A stretch of 64,000 bases of DNA from CAVQZA01 sp963724805 (GTDB taxonomy: Bacteria; Actinomycetota; Thermoleophilia; Gaiellales; Gaiellaceae): assembly GCA_963724805.1 (NCBI GenBank), contig CAVRWA010000014.1, positions 1,798,001 through 1,862,000 of the forward strand, read 5' to 3'. Each line of letters opens with the position of its first letter. Within the stretch, counting starts at the first letter, position 1. A program made the translations under genes and the position numbers. Under the pieces are notes generated by a model. That model was given only the letters and a program-made list of their open reading frames with translations. It was not told the DNA's origin and ran no database searches. Shown one piece after another: positions 26,598-35,086 of the stretch.

Positions 26598-27499
26598 CCG
26601 CCGGCTCTCTTGCCGGTCGCGTCGCACGGGAGCAGGACATTGACGGCTATCGCCGAGAACGCTTGGTCGACAAGGTCGAGCGTCCGCTCCATCGCGACTG
26701 GCGTGACGCTGCCGGCGCCGGCATGGAACGGACGGTCCAGGACGGCCAGGAGGAGCAGCAGCGCTGTCACCGACGCCACCACGCCTCCCATCAGCATCGA
26801 CTGGGGAACCCGCCCCTCGGCCGGGTCGGCGAAGAAGAGCATGTAGACGAAGATGATCCCGCCGATGAAGAAGAGGACGTACCAGAGCGGCGTGGGTATC
26901 ACGCCGACCGAGCCATGGATGCGGTCGAGGCGCGCCTCCTCGCGCTGCGCATTCTGGCCGAGCCACTGGTCGTAGGCCGACTGCGCGCTCGCCGTCTTCG
27001 GCTCGACTGCCTTCAGCGTCTTGAACATCGCGACACCCCACGGGTTGACGTAGTTGCCGATCGTGCCTGCCCGCATCCGCGGCCACTCGTCGTGCACGAC
27101 GTACCTCCCGTAGCAGACGAGCTGGCCGCTCAATGTCGCGGATGCCGGTGTCGGCAAGAGCTGCGCGGTCTCGAACTGTTGCCCCACCATCAACGCCTCG
27201 GTTTCGGCCCCGGCCTTTGTGCGGTCGTAGCTCGTGAACGCGAGGAAGACGATGAAGCCGAGCAGCACCGCGAAGCCCGTGGCGATAACGCCGAAGACGC
27301 CCGAGGCCCTGTCGCCGTCGGTGAAGCGGCTGCCTTCCGGCGCCGTGCGCCGCACGAAGAGCATGGCCGCGATCGCGAGGCCGGCGGCCGCGAGGATGAT
27401 CAGAAGTGCAAAGACCAGGTTCAGAACACGCCCCCAACCTTGCTCGAGGAGAGCTTGTGAGGCGAGGCTACGACGCGGCCGCGCGCCGGCGTAACACAC
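26594..27499 (-). CDS. DUF4239-like (bestrophin-like) membrane protein
   Basis: Frame open from 27499 (GTG), but the convincing protein begins near VLNLVFALLIILAAAGLAIA (about 27427), so the start is uncertain. Segments seen: TM1, then TM2 FAVLLGFIVFLAFTSYDRTKAGAETEALMVGQ with the Y/F-D-x-T-K...E-A signature of DUF4239, and two more helices near the C-terminus (PLWYVLFFIGGIIFVYMLFF, SVTALLLLLAVLDRPF). DUF4239 proteins resemble bestrophin anion channels. The palindrome at 27509-27520 precedes it, with a -10-like TAGCCT at 27471-27466 that would start the mRNA inside the open frame. Confidence 0.75.
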   Translation of the reverse strand: MCYAGARPRRSLASQALLEQGWGRVLNLVFALLIILAAAGLAIAAMLFVRRTAPEGSRFTDGDRASGVFGVIATGFAVLLGFIVFLAFTSYDRTKAGAETEALMVGQQFETAQLLPTPASATLSGQLVCYGRYVVHDEWPRMRAGTIGNYVNPWGVAMFKTLKAVEPKTASAQSAYDQWLGQNAQREEARLDRIHGSVGVIPTPLWYVLFFIGGIIFVYMLFFADPAEGRVPQSMLMGGVVASVTALLLLLAVLDRPFHAGAGSVTPVAMERTLDLVDQAFSAIAVNVLLPCDATGKRAGG

Positions 27500-27520
27500 G
27501 CGGGCATTTCACCCGGGTGA
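27466..27520 (-). promoter_or_regulatory. Palindrome promoter 3 (TCACCCGGGTGA)
   Basis: Perfect palindrome at 27509-27520; TAGCCT starts 49 nt downstream on the minus strand. It lies between the DUF4239 operon and the divergent MalT-like regulator, so it could also affect that gene. Confidence 0.65.
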
Positions 27521-27605
27521 ACCCGAAGTCCAGTCGATTCCGACGAGGTGTCGGGGACAGGAACCTAGGCCACGCAGCAGCCGAACTAGGTAAGAATCTG
27601 ACGAG

Positions 27606-29900
27606 GTGGCCGAGAATCGCGGTCAACGAAACAGGGGACGGCGTGCCAGCGACAGAGCGGACGCGTTACGACCGCTCGCCGAGGCGAAGCTCGCGGCCCC
27701 ACGCTCGCGTCCCGGCGTGCTCGACCGGGCTAGGGTCCGCGAGGCGCTCGGGGCGAGGAACGACGGCGGGCTGACGCTTGTCGCCGCGCCCGCGGGCTAC
27801 GGGAAGACGACCGCAGTGCGCGGATGGCTGGCGAGCCAGGATGCGGCCTTCGCCTGGGTCACTCTCGATGCGGCCGACAACGACCCGGTTCGCCTGTGGA
27901 GATATGTGGCGACGGCCCTCGACCGCGTCAGGTCGGGGCTCGGCCGACGAGCGCTCCAGCGACTGAGCGTGACCGGAAGCTCGATCGAGGATGCGGTCGA
28001 CGAACTGCTGAACGGCGCGGCCGCCTTCGAGGACCGGCTCGTGATCGTGCTCGACGACGTGCATGCGGTGACCGACACCGAATGCCGGCGCTCGCTCGAC
28101 CACGCGATCTCGCACCTTCCGGTGAACGTGAGCTTGATCTTGATCAGTCGCGCGGACCCGGCGCTTGCCCTGGCACGGCTGCGGGTCGCCGGGAGGCTGC
28201 TCGAGTTTCGGGCTGCAGAGCTTGCTTTCACGCCGGCGGAGGCGTACGACCTTCTCGTCACGGGGGCAGGCATCGATCTCGGGAAGGAAGAGATCGGCGT
28301 GCTCGTCGAGCACACCGAGGGCTGGCCGGCGGCGCTCGTGCTGGCCGGCCACTGGCTGAGCACGGTCGACGACCCGGCCAGGGCGGTACGAGAATTCGGG
28401 GGCGAGCACTTGTTCGTGGCCGAGTATCTGAGCGGCGAGGTGCTGGCATCGCTCGACGAGGAGCGACGCTCCTTCCTCCTGTCCGTCGCCGTGCTCGGAG
28501 AGTTCACGGCCGAGCTCTGTGACGCCGTTCTCGGCAGGACCGACTCGGCGGAGGCGCTGGCCGAGCTCGAGCGAGCGAACCTCTTCGTCCTGCGGCTGGA
28601 GCGAGGAGGCTGGTACCGCGTCCATTCGCTGTTCGCGGAGTACGCACGGTCACAGCTCGCCGTCGAGCAGCCGACTGCCGCGGCGTCCATCAACCGGCTC
28701 GCTGCCGAATGGCTCAGGGAGCGGGGGTTGTCGGTGGAAGCGGTCGCACACGCCTCCGCGGCAGGTGACGATGAGCTGCTCGCGGAGCTGCTCGTCGAGT
28801 ACGCCATCCCGATGATCAGGCACGGGATGGGCCGGACGCTCCTGCACTGGGTCGGCACCCTCCCCGACGACGTCCTCGTGGTGTACCCGGAGATCGCCGG
28901 CTCCGGCGCGCTGGCCACCATCGTCGTCGGCGGGCACGCACTCGACCGCGGGCGCTATCTCAAGATCGTCGACGACGTCCGCGAGGCAGGCGATGCCGCG
29001 ACCCCACTCCTCGGGGCCCAAGCGCTGATCGCACACGCGTTGGCACTTGACGAGGGCGTCGCGCGGGCCGTCGAAGACGGGCGAAAAGCGGTCGAGCTCG
29101 CGCACGAGGGCGGCGTCGACGAGGCGACCAGCGGGGCCTTGAGCGCGTATGCCCGCGCCCTCTACTTCGCCGGAGACCTGGACGAGGCGTGGGCCGTGGG
29201 GGTGCGCATGCTCGAGGAGCCGAGTGGTCGCCAACGCACGCCGAGTGTGATGCACACTCATGCGACGCTGGCTCTCGTCGACGTCGATCGCGGGCGGCTC
29301 GCCTCCGCAAGAGCCCACGCCGCAAAGGCGAGGACTGCGGCCGGCAGCATCCGCACCAGCCGCAGCTGGCTTGGTGCAAACGCGTGCGCCGCCGTCGGCG
29401 CCGTCGCGGCGGCCGAGGATCGCCTGGTGGATGCCGAGCACGAGCTGGCGCGGGCAGTGCATCTCTTCACGGACGAGGTACCGACACTCCACCACACCTG
29501 GGCGCTCGTGCTCCTCGCCGGCGTGCGCCTCCGGCGCGGCCGCCTCGACGATGCGGAAGCCGCTCTCCGCACCGCCCAGGACGCACTGGCCCGACTTCCT
29601 GACAGCGGGCGCGTACGCTCGATGGCCGACGAGCTGGAGCGGGATCTCGCCGCGGCGACGGCTCGTGCCCGCGGCGGAGAGGTGCTCGAGCCCCCCAGCG
29701 AGGCCGAGCTCGCGGTTCTCAAGCTCCTCGCCACCGATCTCTCGACGCGCGAGATCGCGGAGCGTCTCTTCCTCTCGGCCAACACGATCCGCTCGCACAG
29801 GCGGGCGCTCTACCACAAGCTGGGCGTGCACGCACGGGCCGCCGCCGTAGCTCGGGCGACGACGCTCGGCCTGCTCGATGAAGTGGAATCACCCGGGTGA
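27606..29900 (+). CDS. MalT/LuxR-type ATP-dependent transcriptional regulator
   Basis: 764 aa from the GTG at 27606. The STAND NTPase region has P-loop LVAAPAGYGKTTAVRGWL and Walker B RLVIVLDDVHAVTD, followed by the winged-helix-like region VLVEHTEGWPAALVLAGHWL. A TPR-rich middle spans about residues 400-680, and a C-terminal LuxR HTH reads SEAELAVLKLLATDLSTREI, SANTIRSHRRALYHKLGV. By family (MalT), ATP and an inducer drive oligomerisation and binding to short direct or inverted boxes upstream of promoters. It sits among the palindrome-controlled genes, and its last codons and stop are themselves part of palindrome 29889-29900. It is the best candidate for regulon activator. Confidence 0.9.
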   Translation: MAENRGQRNRGRRASDRADALRPLAEAKLAAPRSRPGVLDRARVREALGARNDGGLTLVAAPAGYGKTTAVRGWLASQDAAFAWVTLDAADNDPVRLWRYVATALDRVRSGLGRRALQRLSVTGSSIEDAVDELLNGAAAFEDRLVIVLDDVHAVTDTECRRSLDHAISHLPVNVSLILISRADPALALARLRVAGRLLEFRAAELAFTPAEAYDLLVTGAGIDLGKEEIGVLVEHTEGWPAALVLAGHWLSTVDDPARAVREFGGEHLFVAEYLSGEVLASLDEERRSFLLSVAVLGEFTAELCDAVLGRTDSAEALAELERANLFVLRLERGGWYRVHSLFAEYARSQLAVEQPTAAASINRLAAEWLRERGLSVEAVAHASAAGDDELLAELLVEYAIPMIRHGMGRTLLHWVGTLPDDVLVVYPEIAGSGALATIVVGGHALDRGRYLKIVDDVREAGDAATPLLGAQALIAHALALDEGVARAVEDGRKAVELAHEGGVDEATSGALSAYARALYFAGDLDEAWAVGVRMLEEPSGRQRTPSVMHTHATLALVDVDRGRLASARAHAAKARTAAGSIRTSRSWLGANACAAVGAVAAAEDRLVDAEHELARAVHLFTDEVPTLHHTWALVLLAGVRLRRGRLDDAEAALRTAQDALARLPDSGRVRSMADELERDLAAATARARGGEVLEPPSEAELAVLKLLATDLSTREIAERLFLSANTIRSHRRALYHKLGVHARAAAVARATTLGLLDEVESPG

Positions 29901-29944
29901 ACCGTGCCCATCCTGCCCGACCGGCCGGGCAGGAGGTCCAGTGT
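29889..29944 (+). promoter_or_regulatory. Palindrome promoter 4 (TCACCCGGGTGA), leaderless
   Basis: Perfect palindrome at 29889-29900 (contains the regulator's TGA stop); CAGTGT starts exactly 50 nt from its first base. The predicted transcript starts at 29951, one base before the GTG at 29952. Confidence 0.72.
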
Positions 29945-29951
29945 CCCCTAT

Positions 29952-30173
29952 GTGGGCGCTCGAACGTATCAGCTGATAGTCGAAGGGGAGCTCACCGACC
30001 GCATGGGCGTTGTCTTTGAAGGCATGACCCTCACCCGTGCCGAGGGAAACACGAGACTCGTCGGGAAGGTCCGCGACCAGGCGGCGCTCCAGGGCCTCCT
30101 CCAGCGTGTATCCGATCTTGGGCTCACGCTGCTCGAGGTGATCGTGGTCGAGCCGGAATCCGCCCGCGCGTAG
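29952..30173 (+). CDS. Small conserved protein next to the regulator
   Basis: 73 aa from the GTG at 29952, preferred because the palindrome promoter places transcription start at 29951; a longer frame opens at 29904. The sequence ELTDRMGVVFEGMTLTRAEG, then LVGKVRDQAALQGLLQRVSD, belongs to a short uncharacterised actinobacterial family often found beside MalT-like regulators (from memory). The pattern suggests a ferredoxin-like alpha/beta sandwich. It precedes the SulP gene by 12 bases, so the two form an operon. Confidence 0.72.
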   Translation: MGARTYQLIVEGELTDRMGVVFEGMTLTRAEGNTRLVGKVRDQAALQGLLQRVSDLGLTLLEVIVVEPESARA

Positions 30174-30185
30174 AAGCAGGCGTCG

Positions 30186-31928
30186 ATGGAGTCTGCCCCG
30201 ATTCCAGAGGTGCCGCCGTCCCGGCTCGAGCACTGGGTCCCGGGCGTCGGCGTGATCAGGCGATATCGACGCGGCTGGCTTCGCCCGGACCTCGTGGCGG
30301 GAGTGGTTCTCGCGGCGATCCTCGTCCCGCAGGGCATGGCCTACGCGGAGCTCGCCGGTCTGCCGGCGGTGAACGGCCTGTACACGACCGTGGCCTGCCT
30401 CGCGGGGTACGCGCTGTTCGGCCCTTCCCGGATCCTCGTCCTCGGCCCCGACGCCTCGCTCGGCCCGCTGATCTTCGCCGCGATCGCGCCCCTCGCGGTC
30501 ACGAACGACCCCGCGGAGCTCGTCGCGCTCGCCGGGATGCTGGCACTGCTCGTCGCTGCGATCGAGATCGCGCTCGGGCTCGGCAAGCTGGGCTTCGTCG
30601 CCGACCTGCTCTCGAAGGAGGTCCAGGTCGGCTACATGATCGGGCTGGGCATCACGATCGTCATCGGACAGCTTCCCAAGCTGTTCGGCTTCACGACCGA
30701 CGCCGACGGCTTCCGCAACGAGGTGCGGGCGTTCTTCGAAGGTCTCGACCAGCGCAACCGGTACGCGCTGATCGTCGGGCTGGTCTCGCTCGCCCTGCTG
30801 CTCGTCCTCCCGCGCTTCACCTCGCGCATCCCGGCCGTGCTGATCACGGTCGCCCTCTCTACTGCGGCGGTGTCGCTGTTCGACCTGACGGCGCACGGCG
30901 TGAGCACGGTCGGGTCGCTGCCGCAGGGCTTCCCCCGACCCCAGTTCCCCTCGGTCGACGTGGGCGACATCGGGCCGCTCCTGGCGGCGGCGATCGGCAT
31001 CGTGTTCGTCTCGCTGGCCGACACGATCGCGACCTCGACGAGCTTCGCAGCGCGACGCGGCGAGGAGGTGGACGCAAGCCAGGAGATGATAGGGATCGGG
31101 GCCGGGAACGCCTTCGCCGGGCTCTTCCAGGGCTTCCCCGTCTCCACCAGCGGCTCCCGCACGGCGGTGGCCGAGCAGAGCGGCGCCAAGAGCCAGGTGA
31201 CCGGGCTCGTCGGCGCGGCCGTGGTTCTCCTGATGCTGGTCTTCCTGCCCGATCTGCTGGCGAACCTCCCGAACTCCGCGCTGGCGGCGATCGTGATCGC
31301 GGCCGCGCTGTCCCTGATGGACTTCGCGTCTGTGAGGAGATTCCTGCGGGTCCGCACGTCGGCTTTCGTGATCGCGACGACGGCTGCGCTGGGCGTGGTG
31401 TTCTTCGGCGTGCTCGAGGGGGTCCTGATCGCGGTGGCATTCTCGATCCTCCTGTTCTTCAAGCGGAACTGGTGGCCCACCGGCCAGGTCCTCGGCCGGA
31501 CCCCAGGCGTCGACGGCTGGCACGGCATCGCCGCCTACCCCGACGCCGTGCAGGTTCCCGGGGTCGTCGTCTACCGCTGGGAGGCGCCGCTCTTCTTCGC
31601 GAACGCGAACATCTTCCAACGCGAGGTCCGCCGGCTCGTCAAACGCTCAGACGCACGCTGGCTCGTAGTCCAGTGCGAGGCGATCAACGACATCGACGTC
31701 ACGGCCGCCGACATGCTCGAGCGCCTCGACGCCGAGCTCAACGAGCGCGGCGTCCACCTGGTGTTCGTGGAGCTGCGCGGCCGACTGCACGACCTCATCA
31801 CGCGCTACGGCCTCCTGGAGACCCTCGACCGGCGCCATTTCTACGACTCGATCGACGACGCGCTCGAGGACATCGCCGGCCCGGCAAGCGCGCTCGACTC
31901 GTATGACAAAGCGCCCTCACCCGGGTGA
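30186..31928 (+). CDS. SulP-family anion transporter with STAS domain
   Basis: 580 aa. The N-terminal signature DLVAGVVLAAILVPQGMAYAELAGL is followed by about 12 membrane segments (ILVLGPDASLGPLIF, ADLLSKEVQVGYMIGLGITI, FPVSTSGSRTAVAEQSGAKSQ) and a C-terminal STAS domain (about residues 455-565: VVVYRWEAPLFFANANIFQ, LVVQCEAINDIDVTAADMLE). The family moves sulfate, bicarbonate or other anions; the substrate cannot be read from sequence. The STAS phosphorylation/nucleotide loop is present (NDIDVTA). The stop TGA is the last three bases of palindrome 31917-31928. Confidence 0.94.
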   Translation: MESAPIPEVPPSRLEHWVPGVGVIRRYRRGWLRPDLVAGVVLAAILVPQGMAYAELAGLPAVNGLYTTVACLAGYALFGPSRILVLGPDASLGPLIFAAIAPLAVTNDPAELVALAGMLALLVAAIEIALGLGKLGFVADLLSKEVQVGYMIGLGITIVIGQLPKLFGFTTDADGFRNEVRAFFEGLDQRNRYALIVGLVSLALLLVLPRFTSRIPAVLITVALSTAAVSLFDLTAHGVSTVGSLPQGFPRPQFPSVDVGDIGPLLAAAIGIVFVSLADTIATSTSFAARRGEEVDASQEMIGIGAGNAFAGLFQGFPVSTSGSRTAVAEQSGAKSQVTGLVGAAVVLLMLVFLPDLLANLPNSALAAIVIAAALSLMDFASVRRFLRVRTSAFVIATTAALGVVFFGVLEGVLIAVAFSILLFFKRNWWPTGQVLGRTPGVDGWHGIAAYPDAVQVPGVVVYRWEAPLFFANANIFQREVRRLVKRSDARWLVVQCEAINDIDVTAADMLERLDAELNERGVHLVFVELRGRLHDLITRYGLLETLDRRHFYDSIDDALEDIAGPASALDSYDKAPSPG

Positions 31929-31972
31929 TTCGCCCGCAGGCGCCGATTCGACGAGCGAGCGGGTGACATGCT
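31917..31972 (+). promoter_or_regulatory. Palindrome promoter 5 (TCACCCGGGTGA)
   Basis: Perfect palindrome at 31917-31928; CATGCT starts exactly 50 nt from its first base. An extra GGGTGA box directly abuts the -10. Leader of 15 nt before the gene at 31994. Confidence 0.78.
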
Positions 31973-31993
31973 CGTGTCGGCCGTGAGGAGACG

Positions 31994-32521
31994 ATGACGA
32001 CCGACACAGCCCCCACGACGAGCGCACCGCCCACTCCCCCCGGAAATGCGAAGCGCACGCTGACACGTGAGAACGTCGTGAAGACGTTCACCGACGTCGT
32101 GGCCTCGGCTCCGGTCCTGGTCCGGGCACTGGTCAAGCCCAGGATCCCTCGTTCGCTGCGCGAGAAGATCATGCTCGAGGTCAGCGCCGTCAACGACTGC
32201 CAGCTCTGCCAGTGGGGTCACACCCACCTGGCGATCGCGCAGGGCGTGTCGCTGGAGGAGATCAACCGGATCTTCGGGTACCAGAACGAGTCATTGGAGG
32301 CTCGGGACACGGCGGAGGCCGCGGCGATCCTGTTCGCGCAGTACTACGCGGAGAATCCCGACCGGTACGATCCGGAATCGATCGAAGACCTGCGCCCGTA
32401 CTACAGCGACGCACAGATCGCCGAGATCCTCGCGTATGTCCGCGCGATCACGCTCGGCAACCTGACCGGTAACACGCTGGACCTACTCGCCCGCCGCCTC
32501 CGGAGCAGGAGGTCGAGATGA
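31994..32521 (+). CDS. AhpD/carboxymuconolactone decarboxylase-like protein
   Basis: 175 aa. The core shows the AhpD-type active site NDCQLCQWGHTHLAIAQG: CxxC followed by His at +3, used by AhpD for thiol-based peroxide reduction. Helices after it (LEARDTAEAAAILFAQYYAE) fit the all-alpha CMD fold. It is probably a thiol oxidoreductase acting in oxidative-stress defence; partner proteins are not adjacent. An SD GAGGAG lies in the 15-nt leader of palindrome promoter 5. The ATGA overlap with the next gene implies co-translation. Confidence 0.85.
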   Translation: MTTDTAPTTSAPPTPPGNAKRTLTRENVVKTFTDVVASAPVLVRALVKPRIPRSLREKIMLEVSAVNDCQLCQWGHTHLAIAQGVSLEEINRIFGYQNESLEARDTAEAAAILFAQYYAENPDRYDPESIEDLRPYYSDAQIAEILAYVRAITLGNLTGNTLDLLARRLRSRRSR

Positions 32522-33282
32522 GCGACGTCGCCCCGGAGACACAGCACCAGGGCGAGCAATTCTCGCCTGCGAACCCGGCTACCGCAGGCGCGGCCGAGTT
32601 TGGCCCGATGACCGCCAAGGGCCTCCACCACCCGATCGTCGGGCAGCGGAAGAAGGGGTCGACAGGCATGCTGGTCCGCCGGCGACGTGACCTCTGGGCG
32701 ATCTATCGCAAGCGCCGCCTCGATCCCGTGTTCCGGGAGGAGATCATGATCGCCGTTGCGGGCGCGAACTCGAGCCGCCAGTGCAGCTTCGCCCATCGGG
32801 AGTGGGCCAAGGCCGAGGGCATCTCCGCAGCCGACCTCGCCGCCCTCGAGGGGCTGGACACCGAATCGCTCGACGAGCGCACGTGGGCCGCCGTCGCCTG
32901 GGCCCAGGCACACGCCCGCAGCGACCTGACCGAGGCTCCGCCGGGTGTCGGCGCGAACTTCCGGCGGCTCTTCAGCCCCCAGGAACAGGCCGACATCGAG
33001 CTGGCCGTCCGGACGATGTACTGGCTGAACGAGGTCAGCAACGGCGTGGACGCCTTCCTGTCTCGCGCGAGGCGCAATCGGGTGCCGGGAAGCACCGCGC
33101 TCACCGAGCTCGAGGCGCTGCTCCTGTACGGAGTGGCCGTGCCTGCCCTCACGATCCTGTTCGGCGCCAAGCAGCGCCGAAGCCCCGTCAAGATCCTCCG
33201 CGGCATGAATCCCTTCTTCCGCGAGTTCGAGGCGCGCGGCCCCGACACGATCTCCGGGGCCGGCCCGAACTACCGCGGCTAG
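32518..33282 (+). CDS. Second CMD-like protein, one active-site Cys missing
   Basis: 254 aa, overlapping the previous gene by 4 bases. The CMD helical core is recognisable (FREEIMIAVAGANSSRQCSF, then AHREWAKAEG), but the CxxC pair is reduced to SxxC (SSRQCSFAH), so it cannot form the usual active-site disulphide alone. The C-terminal region EVSNGVDAFLSRARRNRVPG, then YGVAVPALTILFG, has a hydrophobic helix that may touch the membrane. It may be a partner of the intact AhpD-like protein. The function is inferred from family and coupling only. Confidence 0.78.
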   Translation: MSDVAPETQHQGEQFSPANPATAGAAEFGPMTAKGLHHPIVGQRKKGSTGMLVRRRRDLWAIYRKRRLDPVFREEIMIAVAGANSSRQCSFAHREWAKAEGISAADLAALEGLDTESLDERTWAAVAWAQAHARSDLTEAPPGVGANFRRLFSPQEQADIELAVRTMYWLNEVSNGVDAFLSRARRNRVPGSTALTELEALLLYGVAVPALTILFGAKQRRSPVKILRGMNPFFREFEARGPDTISGAGPNYRG

Positions 33283-33317
33283 CCGCGACCGTGCCCACGC
33301 CTCTCGACGGTCCGGAA

Positions 33318-33373
33318 TCACCCGGGTGACTCGGCCGCCGCCGCGGTCTCGGCCACGGCCAGCGTGGAACACT
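33318..33373 (+). promoter_or_regulatory. Palindrome promoter 6 (TCACCCGGGTGA)
   Basis: Perfect palindrome at 33318-33329; AACACT starts exactly 50 nt from its first base. About 180 nt of leader precede the cupin. Within it a 47-codon frame (ATG at 33418) ends overlapping the cupin start, and may be a leader peptide or chance. Confidence 0.68.
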
Positions 33374-33560
33374 CGGGGCGTGGCTGACGGAAGCCACGTC
33401 GACCTACAACTCGACTCATGGAAAGGAGTCGACATCGCAAGATCCGTCTCGGCCAGCGTTGCGTCGCGTTGGTAACCAGGTTTATCCAGGCGACCGGGCC
33501 TGGCTCTGAAGAAATCGGCATCACCCCCGGTTGGGCGAGCCACCGGAAGGAGCAGAAACG

Positions 33561-33953
33561 ATGAGAAGCCAGTTGAGGGATATGGAACCGGTTGACGACT
33601 TCGTCACCCAGAACACGCCGGGCCTGGAGATCTTCCAGGAAGTGTGGGGCGACACGCAGTGCGCCTACCACAAGTTCGCTCCGGGTACTGACTTCACGGC
33701 GCTGCTGGCGCCACTGCCGGAGGGTCTGTGCGGGGTTCCGCACCACGCCTACATCATCAGCGGCTCGATGTCCGTCATCTACAAGGACGGGAGCACTGAC
33801 GAATGCAAGGCCGGCGACGTGTGCTACTGGCCGGCTCCGCACAACTTCAAGTCGGAGGAAGGCGCCGAGATCATCCAGTTCAGCGGTAGTGGCGCCCTGG
33901 CTGCGCAGGCCGCGGTCATCGAGGGTCTTCTGGCCAAGCAGGCACAGGCGTAG
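33561..33953 (+). CDS. Cupin-like single-domain protein
   Basis: 130 aa from the ATG at 33561, after GGAAGGAGC. The beta-barrel pattern YKFAPGTDF-type strand, then GVPHHAYIISGSMSVIYKDG and CKAGDVCYWPAPHNFKSEEG, is that of a small cupin with a His-His pair and a later His that could hold a metal. No catalytic specificity can be named. It is followed by a decayed copy of the gene at 35087, so the locus looks like half of a duplicated operon. Confidence 0.75.
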   Translation: MRSQLRDMEPVDDFVTQNTPGLEIFQEVWGDTQCAYHKFAPGTDFTALLAPLPEGLCGVPHHAYIISGSMSVIYKDGSTDECKAGDVCYWPAPHNFKSEEGAEIIQFSGSGALAAQAAVIEGLLAKQAQA

Positions 33954-34181
33954 CGGTCGGAGGCGTCGACCGAACGCGGTTGTCAGGGTTCGGCCGCTTC
34001 GCTGGGACCGGGGCCTGCCCGGGTGGCAGGCCCCGCCGCGGAGTGGGCTGGCGGCCGTATCCGTGCCGAGGCGTTCTGAAGACGCTGGGCCGCCGGGCAA
34101 GTAACCCGGCGGCCACAGAGGAAGCAAACCCACGAGCCGGCAATTGAGCGGGCGTGCGGACGTCATCGTGATGGAGGCAGC

Positions 34182-34417
34182 TGGGTGATCTCGCCGTCGA
34201 CCCCGGGCTCGCCGATCGTCGACAACCTGAAGGACACCGCGCCGAAGCTGACGACGCTGCCCGAGGGCTAGACGTTCGAGACCAAGGTCCTCGACAGGAA
34301 CCTGATCCTCGACACGACCAAGTCGGACGGCTGGGCGTCGATCTCCGCGACGACCTGGACTGCACCTACCAGGGTTGCGAATACGACTCGGACACGAGCG
34401 CCAACTACATCCCGTTG
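34182..34417 (+). pseudogene. Decayed 3' fragment of a paralogue of the gene at 35087
   Basis: Translation gives DNLKDTAPKLTTLPEG, a TAG stop at 34269, then TFETKVLDRNLILDTTKSDG and, after a frameshift, CTYQGCEYDSDTSANYIP. This matches DNLHVLGDNYKELPEGWTFE to the C-terminus of the intact protein at 35087-35794. Only the last third remains, with an in-frame stop and at least two frameshifts, so it is a true relic and not a sequencing slip. Confidence 0.88.
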
Positions 34418-34498
34418 GCCCCTTCGATGGACGCGGCGGCGCATGTCGGCGCCGGTCTTGCTGCCGTCTTTCCGCGCAACCTGCCGCACGAAACCCAA

Positions 34499-34554
34499 TC
34501 ACCTGGGTGATTCGCCCCCGGTTGCGGATCGGACGTGAGGCCGGGTGCAAAGCT
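34499..34554 (+). promoter_or_regulatory. Palindrome promoter 7 (TCACCTGGGTGA)
   Basis: Palindrome with one mismatch at 34499-34510; AAAGCT starts exactly 50 nt from its first base. GGGTGC stands next to the -10, as in promoters 5 and 11. Leader of about 57 nt before 34618. Confidence 0.72.
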
Positions 34555-34617
34555 CGACACGTGGCCGATCGGACGAGGAATGACCGTCCAGGCCCCTCAC
34601 GCGAAGGGAGGTAAATC

Positions 34618-35070
34618 ATGGTCTGGGCAATTCTCGTGTTCCTCGGGGTCCCGCTGTGGATCTGCGCGCTGGGGATCGCCGTCACGGTTCTGAAGAACCG
34701 GGGGCTGCGGAAGCGTCCCGGCGACATCCCGGTTCGCATGAAGCTGCCGGGGAAGACACGGTGGTCGCGCGGCCATGCGATCTGGGTGTCGGACGTGTTC
34801 GCTTGGCGGAAGAGCCCGGCGTCCTGGAACGAGGGCCTCGTCCAGGTGACGGGCGCGACGCTGAGAAGCCCGAGCGAGGAGGAGCAGCACAAGCTGCACC
34901 GCCTCGGCGAGGGCGTGCGGATCGCGACGCTCTCGTGCGCGAACGGCGACCTCCTGGAGGCGGCCGCCGTGCCCGAGCAGGCCGCCGGCCTCGTCGGGCC
35001 ATTCGCACCAGAGGTGATCTCGGTAAGTGCTCCGAGGGCCTCACAACCGCTCGCCGTCCCACACACCTAA
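34618..35070 (+). CDS. Single-helix membrane protein of unknown function
   Basis: 150 aa from the ATG at 34618 with GAAGGGAGG upstream. One N-terminal helix (VWAILVFLGVPLWICALGIAV) is followed by a soluble domain with WSRGHAIWVSDVFAWRKSPA and VRIATLSCANGDLLEAAAVP. No family is assigned with confidence; there is a faint resemblance to DUF2550-type proteins. It is first in the operon with the unknown gene at 35087 and the rhodanese. Confidence 0.75.
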   Translation: MVWAILVFLGVPLWICALGIAVTVLKNRGLRKRPGDIPVRMKLPGKTRWSRGHAIWVSDVFAWRKSPASWNEGLVQVTGATLRSPSEEEQHKLHRLGEGVRIATLSCANGDLLEAAAVPEQAAGLVGPFAPEVISVSAPRASQPLAVPHT

Positions 35071-35086
35071 CTGAAAGGAGTCGACC

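Noticed and set aside
27559..27606. Plus-strand promoter for the MalT-like regulator from palindrome 27509
   Set aside because: At +50 the plus strand reads AGGAAC, which does not fit the nAnnnT pattern; the minus-strand match (TAGCCT at 49 nt) is better. Autoregulation is left open.
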